Positions 35,708-46,976 of a stretch of 64,000 bases of DNA are shown here, piece after piece; the first letter of the stretch is position 1; each line of letters begins with the position of its first letter. The notes beneath the pieces are model-generated. The model was not told where the DNA came from. It saw only the letters and a list, made by a program, of their open reading frames with translations, and did no database searches. The DNA is taken from contig JAJSPD010000005.1 in assembly GCA_021307315.1 (NCBI GenBank), positions 1,054,001-1,118,000 of the forward strand, in the 5' to 3' direction. Source of the DNA: Bisporella sp. PMI_857. Lineage: Eukaryota; Ascomycota; Leotiomycetes; Helotiales; Helotiaceae. Both the position numbers and the translations under genes were made by a program.

Positions 35708-36827
35708 GCTCTATCCTCTGAAAGCTACTTCTCTTCTGTGATTTGCAAAATTAAGGGGTTATAACAACTGGCCGGTGACGAAATACGAGACGAAAATAAA
35801 CGGAATATAGGGTTGGGAACTGCAACGGATATTAGTTTCACAAATGGTAATGGCATGGTTTAATCTGCATCTGGAGGGTATTATGAAAGAGAGAAACCGG
35901 GCAACTGTTTAGCATGGCGGATTTTACGAGCATGGAGTTTTACTAAGGTCGGTTGAATACCCGGAAGGAGCTCGTGAGGGGCTTCTCAATGGATTGCTTT
36001 ATATTGGCAATGATCTGAGGACGTTATGGCGAATGGGCCGAGGGGAGATTCTTTGGATGATCTCATAATCGTTAAAGAGATGCGTCTCGGTTCTCTCTTG
36101 TATGATAGTTATGAGCTCTCGCCTTTTTTCAAAAAAAGGTAGGAGGCACGTCGTGCGCTATCATTAAATACAGAGGATGTCGCCTTAGCTGACTTGTCTC
36201 TCTTGCTTTTACCGCTTTACCGCGATATTAAGTGACAAGTGTTGCTGCTATTGTGATCCGATTATGATGATTCCGATTTCAATCTAGAAGACGAGAAGCT
36301 AGTGCTGTTGAAAACTGATTCTTTAAAAGTGCAAACGTGCAGGATATGTAACAGGAGAACGCGTACTTCAACGTACTCTAACCACCAAATCCATGACCTA
36401 AAACCTTGGCTTTCGCTCATAGGATTCCACTTTGTTTTGATATACAGCTCTTCGAGTAATGCTGCCCTATTTCCAAAGAATGCAACTTCATTTGTGATGT
36501 TTGTACATAGTACTGCAGAGCATAAGATAAAAGGTCTGCGACGCAGACAGTGGCGTAGGCTTGTCAAAGAACTCCCGTATAAGAAATGGAAATAAAGAAG
36601 GCTGTAGTCACTGAAAGCCCATGTCATGGTTCTTTTAATGCTTAATATACAGGCTATGATGCTTTTAAGCCATTATTCATTCGGCTTCTCGCTAACGCCA
36701 TGCCCCCGAACGCCTGTTGTTCAAGATAGGTATCAATCCCTCCACTCTCTTCAGAATGTCTTCTCTTTGCTCGATGCGATGTTCGTTTCCACTCCATGCC
36801 TGCGCTCAACGATTTTGCAGCTTCCAA
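35708..36827. other. Convergent spacer between SNF1 and U1-C
   Basis: It holds both 3' ends. A short inverted repeat lies at about 36122-36139 (CCTTTTTT, then AAAAAAAGG), able to form an A/T hairpin. The small frames at 36262-36627 are not protein-like. Confidence 0.45.
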
Positions 36828-37627
36828 CTATCGCCTATCGCCACCCTGGTTATTGTTCTGATCAAACTGACCTGGAGGCGGGAATCCTGGTGGTGGCGCG
36901 CCGGCAGGGAACCCAGCTCCACCGGGTAGAGGAGGGAACTGGAAGTTTGGAGGCAATCCACCGGGAGGAGGGAAAGGGAGACCGCCTGGTGGTGGGAAGG
37001 GAAGTCCAGCTGGAAGTCCTGGACCGCCGGGGAAGGGTGGCATTGGTGGCATTCCTCGCCCGCCAGGTGCTGACGCACGTCAGATGAACGTTATTGCTAG
37101 GAAATTATGAGGGGAAGACTTACGAGGTATCATCCCTGGCATGCCAGGCATACCAAATGGTGGTGGTGGAACGCCTCCAGGAAAGGGAAATGGTGGTGGG
37201 ATCATAGGGTTTACTCCAGGGTTCTTGCCCAGCATTGGATTCGAAGATGATTGCCCTTCCGCCGCATATGAGTTGGTAATCGAGTCGATGACTGACTGCG
37301 CTTTCTCGTGTCCGATTTCTGCAATCAAGTATTAGTTATTGTAGCTTCAAATTGAAGAGGCGAATATACGTTGGTAGTAGTCGACAACATTTCGTAGGTG
37401 GTTACGACCGCTGTTGTGAGCTTTTCGCACGCTCATTGAGTCATGTGTGAGGTAGACATCGCAGTAGTCGCCTGTACATAGTCTGTAAGCATTGTGGCCT
37501 CTGGGAAAGGTTGTATAGTTATGGAGCAGTCCTTGCTGCCGTGGGTGCGCGAATCATACTTACAGAAGACTATTGCAGGATTAGTAAAGGATTAGCATTT
37601 GGAAATGTAAAACTCACACTTTGGCAT
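36828..37627 (-). CDS. YHC1: U1 snRNP protein C (U1-C)
   Basis: Five exons: 37618-37627, 37564-37569, 37370-37471, 37124-37318 and 36828-37069; 184 residues. The N-terminus reads [17 protein letters not shown], then [19 protein letters not shown], the conserved C2H2 zinc finger of U1-C. The rest is Pro/Gly/Met-rich ([25 protein letters not shown]), as usual in the family. U1-C stabilises pairing of U1 snRNA with 5' splice sites. Exon 1 is 10 nt and exon 2 is 6 nt (TCTTCT); both are required to give the invariant KFFCDYC, and both flanking introns (48 and 92 nt) have good GTGAGT and GTAAGT donors. It is divergent from ERV25 with 221 bp between starts. Confidence 0.92.
37564..37569 (-). other. 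6-nt micro-exon of U1-C
   Basis: TCTTCT lies between a CAATAG acceptor and a GTAAGT donor. It supplies the second and third bases of one Phe codon, a whole Phe codon and the first base of the first zinc-binding Cys codon. Skipping it would keep the frame but remove both Phe residues. Confidence 0.8.
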
Positions 37628-37848
37628 TTTGGCAGACGTGCAGATGTATACTTTTTGTTGCAGAAGAAAGCTGTTGACGGTCTTAAATGCCTAATTGATA
37701 AAGACATGAGTTTCGCGATGAATCACGTGCTGCGCGACCTTCCTGGCTGATGAATCCCTGCAAACCAAAAAGTGTCCCTTTCCTGATCCCCCTAATGCGC
37801 CGCGAACCAGAATTCTAGATCTGAACAACAATTCGACCAATTCGCAGA

Positions 37849-38663
37849 ATGGCAGCCTCTCGAACGTTTCTGTACTCGTTGTACAGTTTACTTTTGTTTG
37901 TCGCGTGCGGGCAGGCTCTAAAATTCGATGTCGAGGCCTACCATCAAGGAGATTCGAGAGGCCAACGATGTATTCGGAATTTCGTAGCAAGGGATACGCT
38001 GGTGGTTGTTACTGCCACCGTGGATGGATACAAAGGAGATGGAATGATTCTCAATATGCACGTATGTATATTGATACGATTGGGGGCACATTTACTGATC
38101 TGGACTTCTGCAGATTAAGGATGCTGTTGGAAATGAATATGGACGGCCAAAGGATGTAACTGGAGAACAGAGAATGGCATTCACTTCTCATGCAGATGCA
38201 TCGTTCGATGTATGCTTCGAGAACTACCTTTCTGGTGGTAAGCATTCCCAGCGTCCCTTGTCACAGTGCAATTCTAAATAAGCTCTAGCCCAAGGTGTAC
38301 GACACCCAGTCCGACACGTTGAGCTCGATATCGATATTGGAGCAGATGCCAAAGACTGGTCGGCCGTACAAGCAAGTGAGAAGCTCAAGCCAGTCGAGAC
38401 TGAACTGCGGCGCATCGAGGAAATGGTAGCTGAGATCGTGAGTGAGATGGAGTACCTTCGATCTCGAGAACAGAAGCTCCGAGATACGAACGAGAGTACA
38501 AACAACAGAGTAAAATGGTTTGCGTTCAGCACTATGGGCATGTTGGTAGCATTGGGAGCCTGGCAGGTCATATATCTGAGGGCGTACTTCAGGTATGTTA
38601 TGTCAAGTGCCTTTTTGAAAACTTATAAGCTAATTGGTGAACAGGTCGAAGCATCTTATTTAG
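37849..38663 (+). CDS. ERV25: p24-family COPII cargo receptor Erv25
   Basis: Four exons (37849-38061, 38114-38237, 38289-38592 and 38645-38663) give 219 residues. A signal peptide ([17 protein letters not shown]) is followed by a GOLD domain with the family's paired cysteines (QRCIRNF and FDVCFENYL) and [18 protein letters not shown] coiled coil follows ([20 protein letters not shown]), then one transmembrane helix ([21 protein letters not shown]) and the tail RAYFRSKHLI. The tail has the aromatic pair that binds COPII and a C-terminal hydrophobic residue typical of Erv25/TMED10. The last exon codes only six residues and the stop. The third exon may start at 38289 (CTAG) or 38295 (AAG), differing by two residues. 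Confidence 0.93.
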
Positions 38664-39996
38664 GTCTCCAGCGATTTTGCAATGGGTGGCGCGATGTGGC
38701 GGGTTTCTAAGGCAGGCCCAAGTGTTTTACTAGTTGCCAGGGGAAAAAAGACAGGTATATAATGATAACGCCTACATGCAGGAAATACATATAGATCCCA
38801 AGATACTGCAATTTTCGGCTCAGCTAGGTGGGATGCAGAGTGGTTTGGGTCTTGAACAAAAAAAAGAGCGAGAGAGCAGAAGCACACGTTCCTTCATTTT
38901 GTAGCCAAAATTTGTTGTTTGGACTCCGTCATTAATTCGCTAGTGCGATGTTGAAATATTAGTAATCGGCATAGGCTATTTCTTAAACTATGTCAGGTTA
39001 GGTGTTTCATGTTCTTTACTTCTCTCATGCATGAACTAGCCTAGAAGTTGGATTAAATGGACGTCATGAAGTTGTCTCCGGTAGTGTGGACGAGCAATTG
39101 AACTGAATTATATGCATCAGATACCTGCAAGTTTGAAAGGCGTGCTCTAATGTTCAAAAATGCACCAAATACTCTTCAGAAGGCTTTCTTTTCTAGTGCC
39201 ACTGCCCATATATCCTCCGAACGCAGAATTAAAGCATCCTGTGGGAGACGCAACATTTGCTCCTACTAGTCCAGACTCCAATTTCTTGCTTACCCACACA
39301 GCATGTTCCAATCCTTTGACATACAGGCATTATGATATCTACAAGTAGCCGACCATGGCCTTTCTTATCACCAATACGACAATGGCGAAAAAGACACTTT
39401 TTAACGCTAGTGAACAGAAAGATTACTGGGACTACTCTCCGGTAGTTGCAGGACCATTTGAGAAGACTGTCAATGTGAAGTGCTTCATTATCAGACAAGG
39501 TGCACAGGGGGTTCTGGCAAGTGCGAATGTAGATCTCGAAAGACTAAATCATATAAATTACTCTGGTGGGTAGTTTTCAGATGTTCGAGTAACCTCGACC
39601 CAACCTAGACCACCCTTTTCATATATCTTAGTGGCTAGCTTGAGACTAGGACTGTACTGGTGATGATCTTGTCGGCTCTCGTGATAGGTTGATGGTGAAA
39701 TTATTTTCTCACTCAAGTAAAGGAAATTGGTGGGTTTTGATATTTAATAAGCTACTTACATATGTTAGCAGTTTGGACAAGTAGCGATTCATGGGTTTGT
39801 CTTTTTGATGATTGATATCACAAAAAATTCCTTGGCAATATGATTGCATAGTTAGTGTGGCTAGAGAATTGTTCGCACAGCCACATATAGGCACTAGCGT
39901 TATCTAATCGGAGTGGCATAGAAAAATTATTTGAACATACTGTACAGCCTTAACTTCAACGTTGCGATTTTGCCAATTCCAACTACCACGCAAACC
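38664..39996. other. Spacer between ERV25 and HAS1
   Basis: About 1.3 kb on the same strand. Two short plus frames (39160-39348 and 39355-39573) lie here; the second has a mildly protein-like look but no family I know. The last part should be the HAS1 promoter. Confidence 0.45.
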
Positions 39997-42631
39997 ATGG
40001 ACGCTGTCGAAATACAAAACAAAAAACGTAAGAGGAAGCATGGCAGTGCCAAGGCCGAGAAAGAGGAGGCCGCTGCTCCTGTGCCAATTGTGAAAAAAGT
40101 GAAGCGGTCGAAGGAAGAGAAGCTCGAAAAGGCGCACAAGAAAGCAAAGGAGATTCACGAATCGGAAGACGCAACGGAAGAGAATGAGGATACTGTGGAA
40201 ATGGGAGTCCTCGAAGATGCGGGGATTAATATTAATGAGACGCCCGTAGAGCAGGAAGCTGGCGCCGACCTTAAAACAGACGGCGAAGTGGTTGACGCCA
40301 TTTCTGCGGAGGGCATGGCGGATGGCCTAGGAGCCTTGACACTGCCAACAACTGGTGAAGAAGCTACGAAGTTCTCGGAATTGAACCTATCGGAGAAAAC
40401 TCTGAAAGCTATCTCATTCGAGACTATGACAGAAATACAACGCAGAGGTATTCCGCCTATTCTGGCCGGCCGAGATGTCCTAGGAGCTGCTAAGACAGGC
40501 TCCGGGAAAACGTTGGCATTTCTAATTCCTGCCGTGGAATTGCTAAGCTCATTACGGTTCAAACCAAGAAACGGTACTGGTGTCATAATTGTATCGCCAA
40601 GTAAGTACTTTCTACTCTGATAGGCGTCGGGTTACAATGGCATCTGACTGGACTTTTTTAGCTCGAGAACTTGCGCTTCAGATTTTTGGTGTTGCACGAG
40701 AGCTCATGGAACATCACTCGCAGACATATGGGATAGTGATTGGTGGAGCATCAAAACGAGCGGAAGCAGAGAAGCTAGTGAAGGGAGTCAACCTACTGAT
40801 TGCGACGCCGGGTAGATTACTGGATCACCTACAGAGCACCCAAGGATTCGTTTTCAAGAATCTGAAGTAAGTATAAATTATGCAATCATACTAAAAAACT
40901 TGGGAGTTCATGAAGCTAATGTGTGCTTCTGCAATAGGGCCTTAGTCATTGATGAAGCCGATCGCATATTAGAGATTGTAAGTCTTAAAAGAGAGAGCGC
41001 ATGCTTGTAATGCTCCAGAAGATGTCTTCTTCGCTGAAGCTACTAAGAACTGCCATTTTCAAGCGTTGAATGTGGACCGGCACCACAAAGACATATTTGC
41101 TAACGCAGACTTTGCGATACACAGGGTTTCGAGGATGAGATGAGACAGATTGTAAAGTGAGTTCACCTATAAAATTATATCTTATCACATTTTACTATGT
41201 CTATCGTGATTAAGAATGAGGATAGCTAACACGTCAACTTACAGGATACTTCCAAAGGATGAACGCCAGACTCTATTATTTTCGGCCACACAAACGACCA
41301 AGGTGGAGGATCTTGCGCGAATCTCCCTTCGACCTGGACCCGTCTTCATCAATGTTGATAGTCAGAAAGAGTTCTCTACCGTCGAGGGATTGGAGCAAGG
41401 ATACGTTGTTTGCGAATCAGACAAAAGGTACCTCTCAAAATTGAACTTCGATGAATAACCCACTAACTTCTCCATTATTAGATTCCTTCTACTCTTTTCA
41501 TTCCTCAAGCGCAACCTTAAGAAGAAAACCAGTAAGTACCTCAATAAGAGTAGGAAGATCGTTATGGGACTAGCCTAATCGGTTTGTTAGTTGTTTTCTT
41601 CTCAAGTTGCGCATCAGTAAGATACCATGCTGAACTCCTGAATTTTATCGACCTCCCAGTGCTTGAGCTCCATGGTAAACTAAAGCAACAAAAGCGGACA
41701 AATACATTGTAAGAGCCTCATCCTGCTACGGTATCCTAACGAAATATAAGATTGCTGACCCGGTAATAGTTTCGAGTTCTGCAACGCAAGTAGCGGGACA
41801 TTGATCTGCACAGATGTTGCTGCCCGTGGCCTTGTGAGTAATTAAGCACGCTTCGCTCCAAGCTCAGTCGTGTATAAATTGACTAGTCTAACCGGGAACA
41901 TAGGATATTCCACACGTGGATTGGATTGTCCAATGTAAGTTATCTTGTCCCATTACCAAAGGCCCTACCCCGCCCCGATTATACTAACATGCCTTCAGAC
42001 GATCCCCCAGATGATCCTCGTGACTATATCCACCGGGTCGGACGGACGGCACGCGGGTCAAACGGGAAAGGCCGATCCTTGATGTTTCTCCAGCCATCAG
42101 AAGGTGAGGTGATCGCATATTCTGCTCTTATGTATCGCACTGCTGACGTTCCGGTAAAGTTGGGTTCCTAGCCCATCTGAAAACAGCTCGTGTACCCGTT
42201 GTTGAATTTGACTTTCCTGCGAAGAAGATTGTCAAGTAAGCAAGAACCTGTCGGGCTGTAAACATGTATCCACTAACTCTGATTCTTAGTGTCCAAAGCC
42301 AGCTAGAAAAGCTAATCTCGCAAAATTACTACCTCAATAAGAGTGCAAAGGATGGCTATAAAAGTTATCTCCAAGCATATGCCAGCCACTCTTTGCGGAG
42401 TATATTTGAGTAAGTGGTGTCCAAAGATTAGCCTGTATTCTTACTAACTCAATCTACAGCGTTCACAAACTCGATCTCGTGAAAGTAGCAAAGTCCTTCG
42501 GATTTTTGGCGCCTCCAAGGATTGATATACAACTCGGATCAAGCATGAGTCGAGACAAGAAGCCACAAGGACGGAGAGCATATGGAAGCCAGCCAAAACA
42601 AGGCGGAAGCTTCAAGAAGAGAGGCACATGA
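39997..42631 (+). CDS. HAS1: DEAD-box RNA helicase Has1
   Basis: Thirteen exons give 599 residues: 39997-40601, 40662-40866, 40938-40977, 41125-41156, 41245-41427, 41482-41531, 41591-41708, 41770-41832, 41904-41934, 41999-42103, 42160-42235, 42290-42409 and 42460-42631. The basic, acidic N-terminal tail is typical. Helicase motifs are complete: AAKTGSGKT (I), PTRELALQ (Ia), ATPGRLLDH (Ib), VIDEADRIL (II), LFSATQT (III), [13 protein letters not shown] (V) and [11 protein letters not shown] (VI). The C-terminus shows [20 protein letters not shown] and the Lys/Gly-rich end of the Has1/DDX18 group. Has1 acts in the nucleolus in both 40S and 60S subunit assembly. Several exons are only 31-50 nt. 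An in-frame ATG at 39931 exists but gives a non-family extension. Confidence 0.95.
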
Positions 42632-43070
42632 GTTGTCGGCGTGAGCATAACAAAAGTTGCTTGTGATACCTGGGAAACCATGGCATGGCGTTCATTTAGG
42701 GAGTCTGTGAGCCTGGGCTGCATGTATATAGGAGTAGCATACATAAACATTTACACATCAATTCTTCTTATTCTTAAATATTGAAATAGCCATCCTAGAT
42801 ACCATGAGTTTTCAGTCAACTTCGTCAGAGAGCTGCTAGGATAGTTAATAATTCTGGAGAAGGTACATATCATAGTAAGAAGAACAAGGATGGCCAATTG
42901 AACTATATTAAACTTGTCTCTGGGTAGTTCCCTTCCGCTAACTCCAAATCCAGAACCAACTCCAGACCCAAGTCCAATACTTAACGCCGCGCATCAAACG
43001 CCGAAAGCATGCCCTCCAACCGCTTCAACCACGCTATACATCCCCTCTACTTCGCTCTTCCTCCCGATAT
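42632..43070. other. Convergent spacer, no gene seen
   Basis: It should hold the 3' untranslated regions of HAS1 and of the small gene at 43071. A Pro/Thr/Ser-rich plus frame overlaps its right end and is a shadow of that gene. Confidence 0.5.
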
Positions 43071-43343
43071 TCAGGCCTTCTTTCCCTCTCCGTTTCCCCT
43101 ATAACCAGCAGCCGCCGCCATTCGGCTCCGTTGCGTACCCATCCCGTAATATGCCTCGTAGGCCGCGTTCACGTCGCGATGATGCTCCTTCGCCGCCTCC
43201 ACGAACTTCCTTCCGAGCTTCTTGAGCTTGCTCTCCTTCTCCATCACACTCCCTTTCTCGGCAAGGGGGGAGTATGATGCCGTGGAATCCATTGAGGTTT
43301 TCGATTTCTCTGAGTACGAGTATGTTGAGGATGTGGAAGACAT
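43071..43343 (-). CDS. Small unknown basic protein of 90 residues
   Basis: An intronless frame. The N-terminus is Ser/Thr/Tyr-rich and probably disordered. The middle is a Lys/Glu-rich helix (EKESKLKKLGRKFVEAAKEH), then DVNAAYEAYYGMGTQ, and the tail is basic and Gly-rich. The helical block and third-position G/C preference make it look coding. I believe similar short proteins occur in other filamentous fungi, but I cannot name a family. It is cytosolic or nuclear by composition, with no signal peptide or membrane segment. Confidence 0.55.
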   Translation of the reverse strand: MSSTSSTYSYSEKSKTSMDSTASYSPLAEKGSVMEKESKLKKLGRKFVEAAKEHHRDVNAAYEAYYGMGTQRSRMAAAAGYRGNGEGKKA

Positions 43344-44357
43344 TTTGTAGTTTGTGATGTGGTGTGGGGAGAGAAGCTTGTGAGGACTGATAAATTATGC
43401 AGAACCACAGGTATAGAGGAAGACTTGTGAGGGTTTGCGGAAAGTGCTTAGATGCTTTTGAGTACGTTGACTATGCTTGAAGACGAGCTCTGTATCTTGA
43501 AATCTTTCTGTGTGATGAATCCCCCATCCCAAACCTTGGACATCCTTTTATATAACCTATACATGAAGCACTCCAAACCCACATTTCTAATCCACGCTCT
43601 TCGAATGACACATTGTACAAGTGATGACCTCTAGTCTCATTGCAAAGTAAGTTGGAAATCAACCGCCCTTCTAAAGACACCATATCGAACCCTTACGAAC
43701 TTCGCCGATCACGGCATCCTCGCCCGCGAAGAGTCATTGCAGTAAATTAGCGGCGAAAATGGCCTGGTATGTGGATGTGTAAGCCCCGCATGTCAAGTTG
43801 TGCAGGGCGTATGCAAGGCGTATTTGCTGACACAGCGGGGTTCTGCCACTCGTTCGGGCCATATTTCGCTTAAAGTAGGGGATGAAGGGCCTTGGAAACA
43901 TCACCAAGACAGCCATGCGCCCTGGCTTTGGCAATGGTGTGGATTGTTTATGAGACATACGAGCAAGCAATTATTAGGTCTTCTTCATGATCTGTATAAT
44001 GTGTCAAAGTTTCAAGGACATTGTTGCACGTATTTTGAAGTGCATGAATATGCCTAACTTCTGGTTCGTCGGAGGTGGTAGTCAAAAAAGTACAGAATCG
44101 AGTATTGAGTATTCAAGTTGTGGAGCTGGAAAACTTGAGCAGACTTGTGAAAGAGGCACAAATTTGAGATAAATTGTGTACAATTGCAACGAAGTCTTGT
44201 TACATGATCACTTGAGCTAAACTGACCCGAGTCATCGACCTGATTGACGTTTTCTCAACAGTTGATCTGAAACACATATAAGCACACTAGTGACATATGG
44301 ATGATGGTTTAACTATTTATTTTTATTTATAGGGTTTCCCCTCTTCGCACATTCTCA
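43344..44357. other. Spacer, no gene seen
   Basis: About 1 kb between two minus-strand genes. The short frames at 43734-43970 and 43800-44057 overlap each other on opposite strands and show no recognisable motif. Confidence 0.45.
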
Positions 44358-45605
44358 TCAAAGCGATTGCGAAGTCCCGGGTCTTTCGTCTAAAGACATT
44401 TCTGATCCGGTCTCACTCTCAACTGAGGGCCTCCTAGCTGGACCATCCGCCTCGGACATTTCGGAATCCGTGACGGAAACCTCTCTCCATACTGCCGTGT
44501 TAGGTGTCTTATCGACCTTTATCGCCGTTATAGGCGTTTTGTCCGTCATTTCTATCTCCTGGCCAATCTCAGTCTCTCCGTCTGTATTTGTGATCGTCCA
44601 CTCCCACTTTCGCTTCTTCTCTCTACGCTTACGCTTCCTCCGAGCCGGTGTTTCCAATCCACTATCTGCCATCCGTCTGCGCATTTCCTCGAACGGCCCA
44701 GGTGTGTGGCCGCCGTCTCTAGTCTCATCTCCAGTATACTCCATAGTTTGATCTAGGGAATCGGAAAGTGCGCTATCCGGATCCGTAACTATGGGTGACT
44801 CTTCCGCTAGAAGATCAATATGCGATTTGACATATGTGTTTGTTGTAATGGTTTGGGTGAGAGGATCATTATATCCGACTTTCTTGTTCGCTCGATTCGC
44901 TATCCGTAGGGACATGCGACTTGGAGTACTGGGTGTTATAGTACTACGGGGAGGTAAAGGTGAGTTGCGAAGGATGCTATGTAAGCTTCGTGGATGTGTG
45001 TACGGAGCCACTTGGAAATGGCTTCCAATCGTCGCCCTCCTTCTTGGTGTGCGAGGAGAGTTTAATGAACTCTTAGAAGATGTGTTTGAAGAAAAGGTGA
45101 AAATTTTTGATTGTGAAGAGTCGGTTGAGCCAGCTGACTGTGGTGGTGTGAAAGTGTAGGTTGAAGCAAGAGCCTTGATCTGAGGATGGACGGTCGTTGG
45201 TGTTGAATCCGGCAAAGCTGAACTTGGAGTGTCGGGATATGTGACAGCGAATGGTCCTGGAGTCTGAGTTCGTTGTGACGGGAGTACATAGCCGTCTCCA
45301 GGTGTAAACCTTGTCTCTAACCGTAATGAAGTGGGCTTGCCTACCGACGTAAGAAGTCCCATTGGTGGCCTGACTGTTCTTGGAGATGCATTCTCAATAG
45401 CAACGGCATAAGCATTGGAAAGTGTATTGAAAGCGGTAGGAGAAGTTGGATCTATGTCTGCCTTTAGAGCTGTTGATGACTTTCCCAGAGTTTGCGCTAT
45501 AGCGGGTGCCTGGATCTGGAGAGACAGCCTTGGCCTTTTGGGAGGAGACGATTGTCGAGCTGGAAGAGACATAACTGAAGAATGAGGCCTGCACGGAGCA
45601 AGCAT
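44358..45605 (-). CDS. Unknown disordered fungal protein of 415 residues
   Basis: A single long frame rich in Ser, Thr and Pro with many Thr-Pro and Ser-Pro sites. Islands that look conserved are SPPKRPRLSLQIQAP near the N-terminus, NTLSNAYAVAIENASP, GDGYVLPSQRTQTPGPFAV, and RRRATIGSHFQVAPYTHPR, then SLHSILRNSPLPP. A strongly basic block (PARRKRKRREKKRKWEW) could be a nuclear signal. Public relatives are, as I recall, often labelled 'glucan 4', which the sequence does not support as an enzyme; I see no catalytic domain. The many minimal kinase sites suggest a phosphorylated regulatory protein, but this is inference. The ATG at codon 12 (MSLPARQ) is an equally possible start. Confidence 0.75.
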   Translation of the reverse strand: MLAPCRPHSSVMSLPARQSSPPKRPRLSLQIQAPAIAQTLGKSSTALKADIDPTSPTAFNTLSNAYAVAIENASPRTVRPPMGLLTSVGKPTSLRLETRFTPGDGYVLPSQRTQTPGPFAVTYPDTPSSALPDSTPTTVHPQIKALASTYTFTPPQSAGSTDSSQSKIFTFSSNTSSKSSLNSPRTPRRRATIGSHFQVAPYTHPRSLHSILRNSPLPPRSTITPSTPSRMSLRIANRANKKVGYNDPLTQTITTNTYVKSHIDLLAEESPIVTDPDSALSDSLDQTMEYTGDETRDGGHTPGPFEEMRRRMADSGLETPARRKRKRREKKRKWEWTITNTDGETEIGQEIEMTDKTPITAIKVDKTPNTAVWREVSVTDSEMSEADGPARRPSVESETGSEMSLDERPGTSQSL

Positions 45606-46976
45606 TCTAACCTAGATCCAGCGAACTGGCCCAGGAGGTATGGACCACTTGCGATATTCCTCAGGGGGCGAGTAACGCTCTGTCAACTCAACAGTAGGTA
45701 GACAGGAAAATGGATAATGCAGGCTCGGAAAATCCTGGGTCTCCGAGAGATTATGGATAAACTGATAAAGAGAAGTGGCTATCGCGAACAATATAAAACA
45801 AGACGGAAGAAGTTCGTGCGTGATACAAGGTATCTATAATCAAAGCTTTGTGATCGTCGGCCAACAATAGCCTTATGGAGCGCCGCAAGGGAAGCCTCAT
45901 GCAGGTGATATATATTGCTGTGTGGGTGAAAAATCTAAGCGCGGTATTTCTAGAAGCAAGGCAAGTGGAATGATTGGAAACACGCGCAGCGAGATATTTA
46001 AAACACTGAGTTAGGGTTGTGACTCCTTGGAAGCGCTGGGGGGATGCAAGCTGTTAGGCGTGGTCACATCACTGTTATTGGATTGAATTCCCAGGTGGTG
46101 GCGGGCCTGGCGGCTGACATCAACGCGTACATTCCCAATCATGAGCTATTCCTGGCCATTCCACATCATCCTCGGAAATAATCCTTGCGATCTTGACGCA
46201 ATGAGAGCGGCAATTTAGTCGCCTCCCTCGCCTGTGGTGAAGACTGCAATTATTGGCGAATATTCACGGTAACCCCAGACCTCTAATTGCGCAGTGAGCC
46301 AATTGCGAGACGATCCCCGGCGCATCCGTGCCTAATTGGATCCAGAGCAAAGCACCCAGAGGCCGCGGTGACTAAGACACCGAAGTCCGGAGTATGGGGA
46401 ATGTCGATGTCAATTGGCACAAAGCAATGCGAGGACGCTGTGCGCGACCCCAGATGCGGCCGGACAGGTGCAAACCAAAATTCGAACCACGACGAACAAT
46501 TGGCTGTCGGAAATGAAACGAAAAGACAAACAAAGGTAGGGCGACAAAAGAAACAACCAGGAATAAAGATGTCGAGATGTTGGGGGCTCCCTTAGGATAA
46601 CGATGGCAGGAAAGGAAGATGCATGGATTGAAGAGGAAGCGAAAAGTTGATGGATCCTGAACCGTAACAAATATTGATGCCTAGTATCTGAGGCACCAAC
46701 ACCTCATCGCTCCAATTTTAGCAGAACGCCATTGCTTATCTATTGGCCAATAAATATGGCTCTGGGGGATAGATAATAGGAGCATCTTCTGAGCTAAATG
46801 CACACCGTCTAGATTTAAGCGCAAGCGCTTTGCCGCTATGACGCGACCACCCCACGGTTGCGTGATGGCCCTTACCAACATTTCTTGATGTACTGTAGCC
46901 ATTATTTCAAGCCAGATACCTCATACGCGGTTACGTTGCAATACATAATTTAGAATCATGAGCATCTCCTTGCCAG
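45606..46976. other. Divergent spacer between unknown gene and POLI
   Basis: About 1.4 kb that should contain both promoters. A 102-codon plus frame (46287-46595) overlaps a minus frame and neither looks like a protein. No repeat was noticed. Confidence 0.45.

Noticed and set aside
39355..39573. 72-codon frame between ERV25 and HAS1
   Set aside because: Mildly protein-like, but no family, no splice support and a weak context; could be a relic.
46287..46595. 102-codon frame in the POLI spacer
   Set aside because: Overlapped by a minus-strand frame, with charge-rich random composition.
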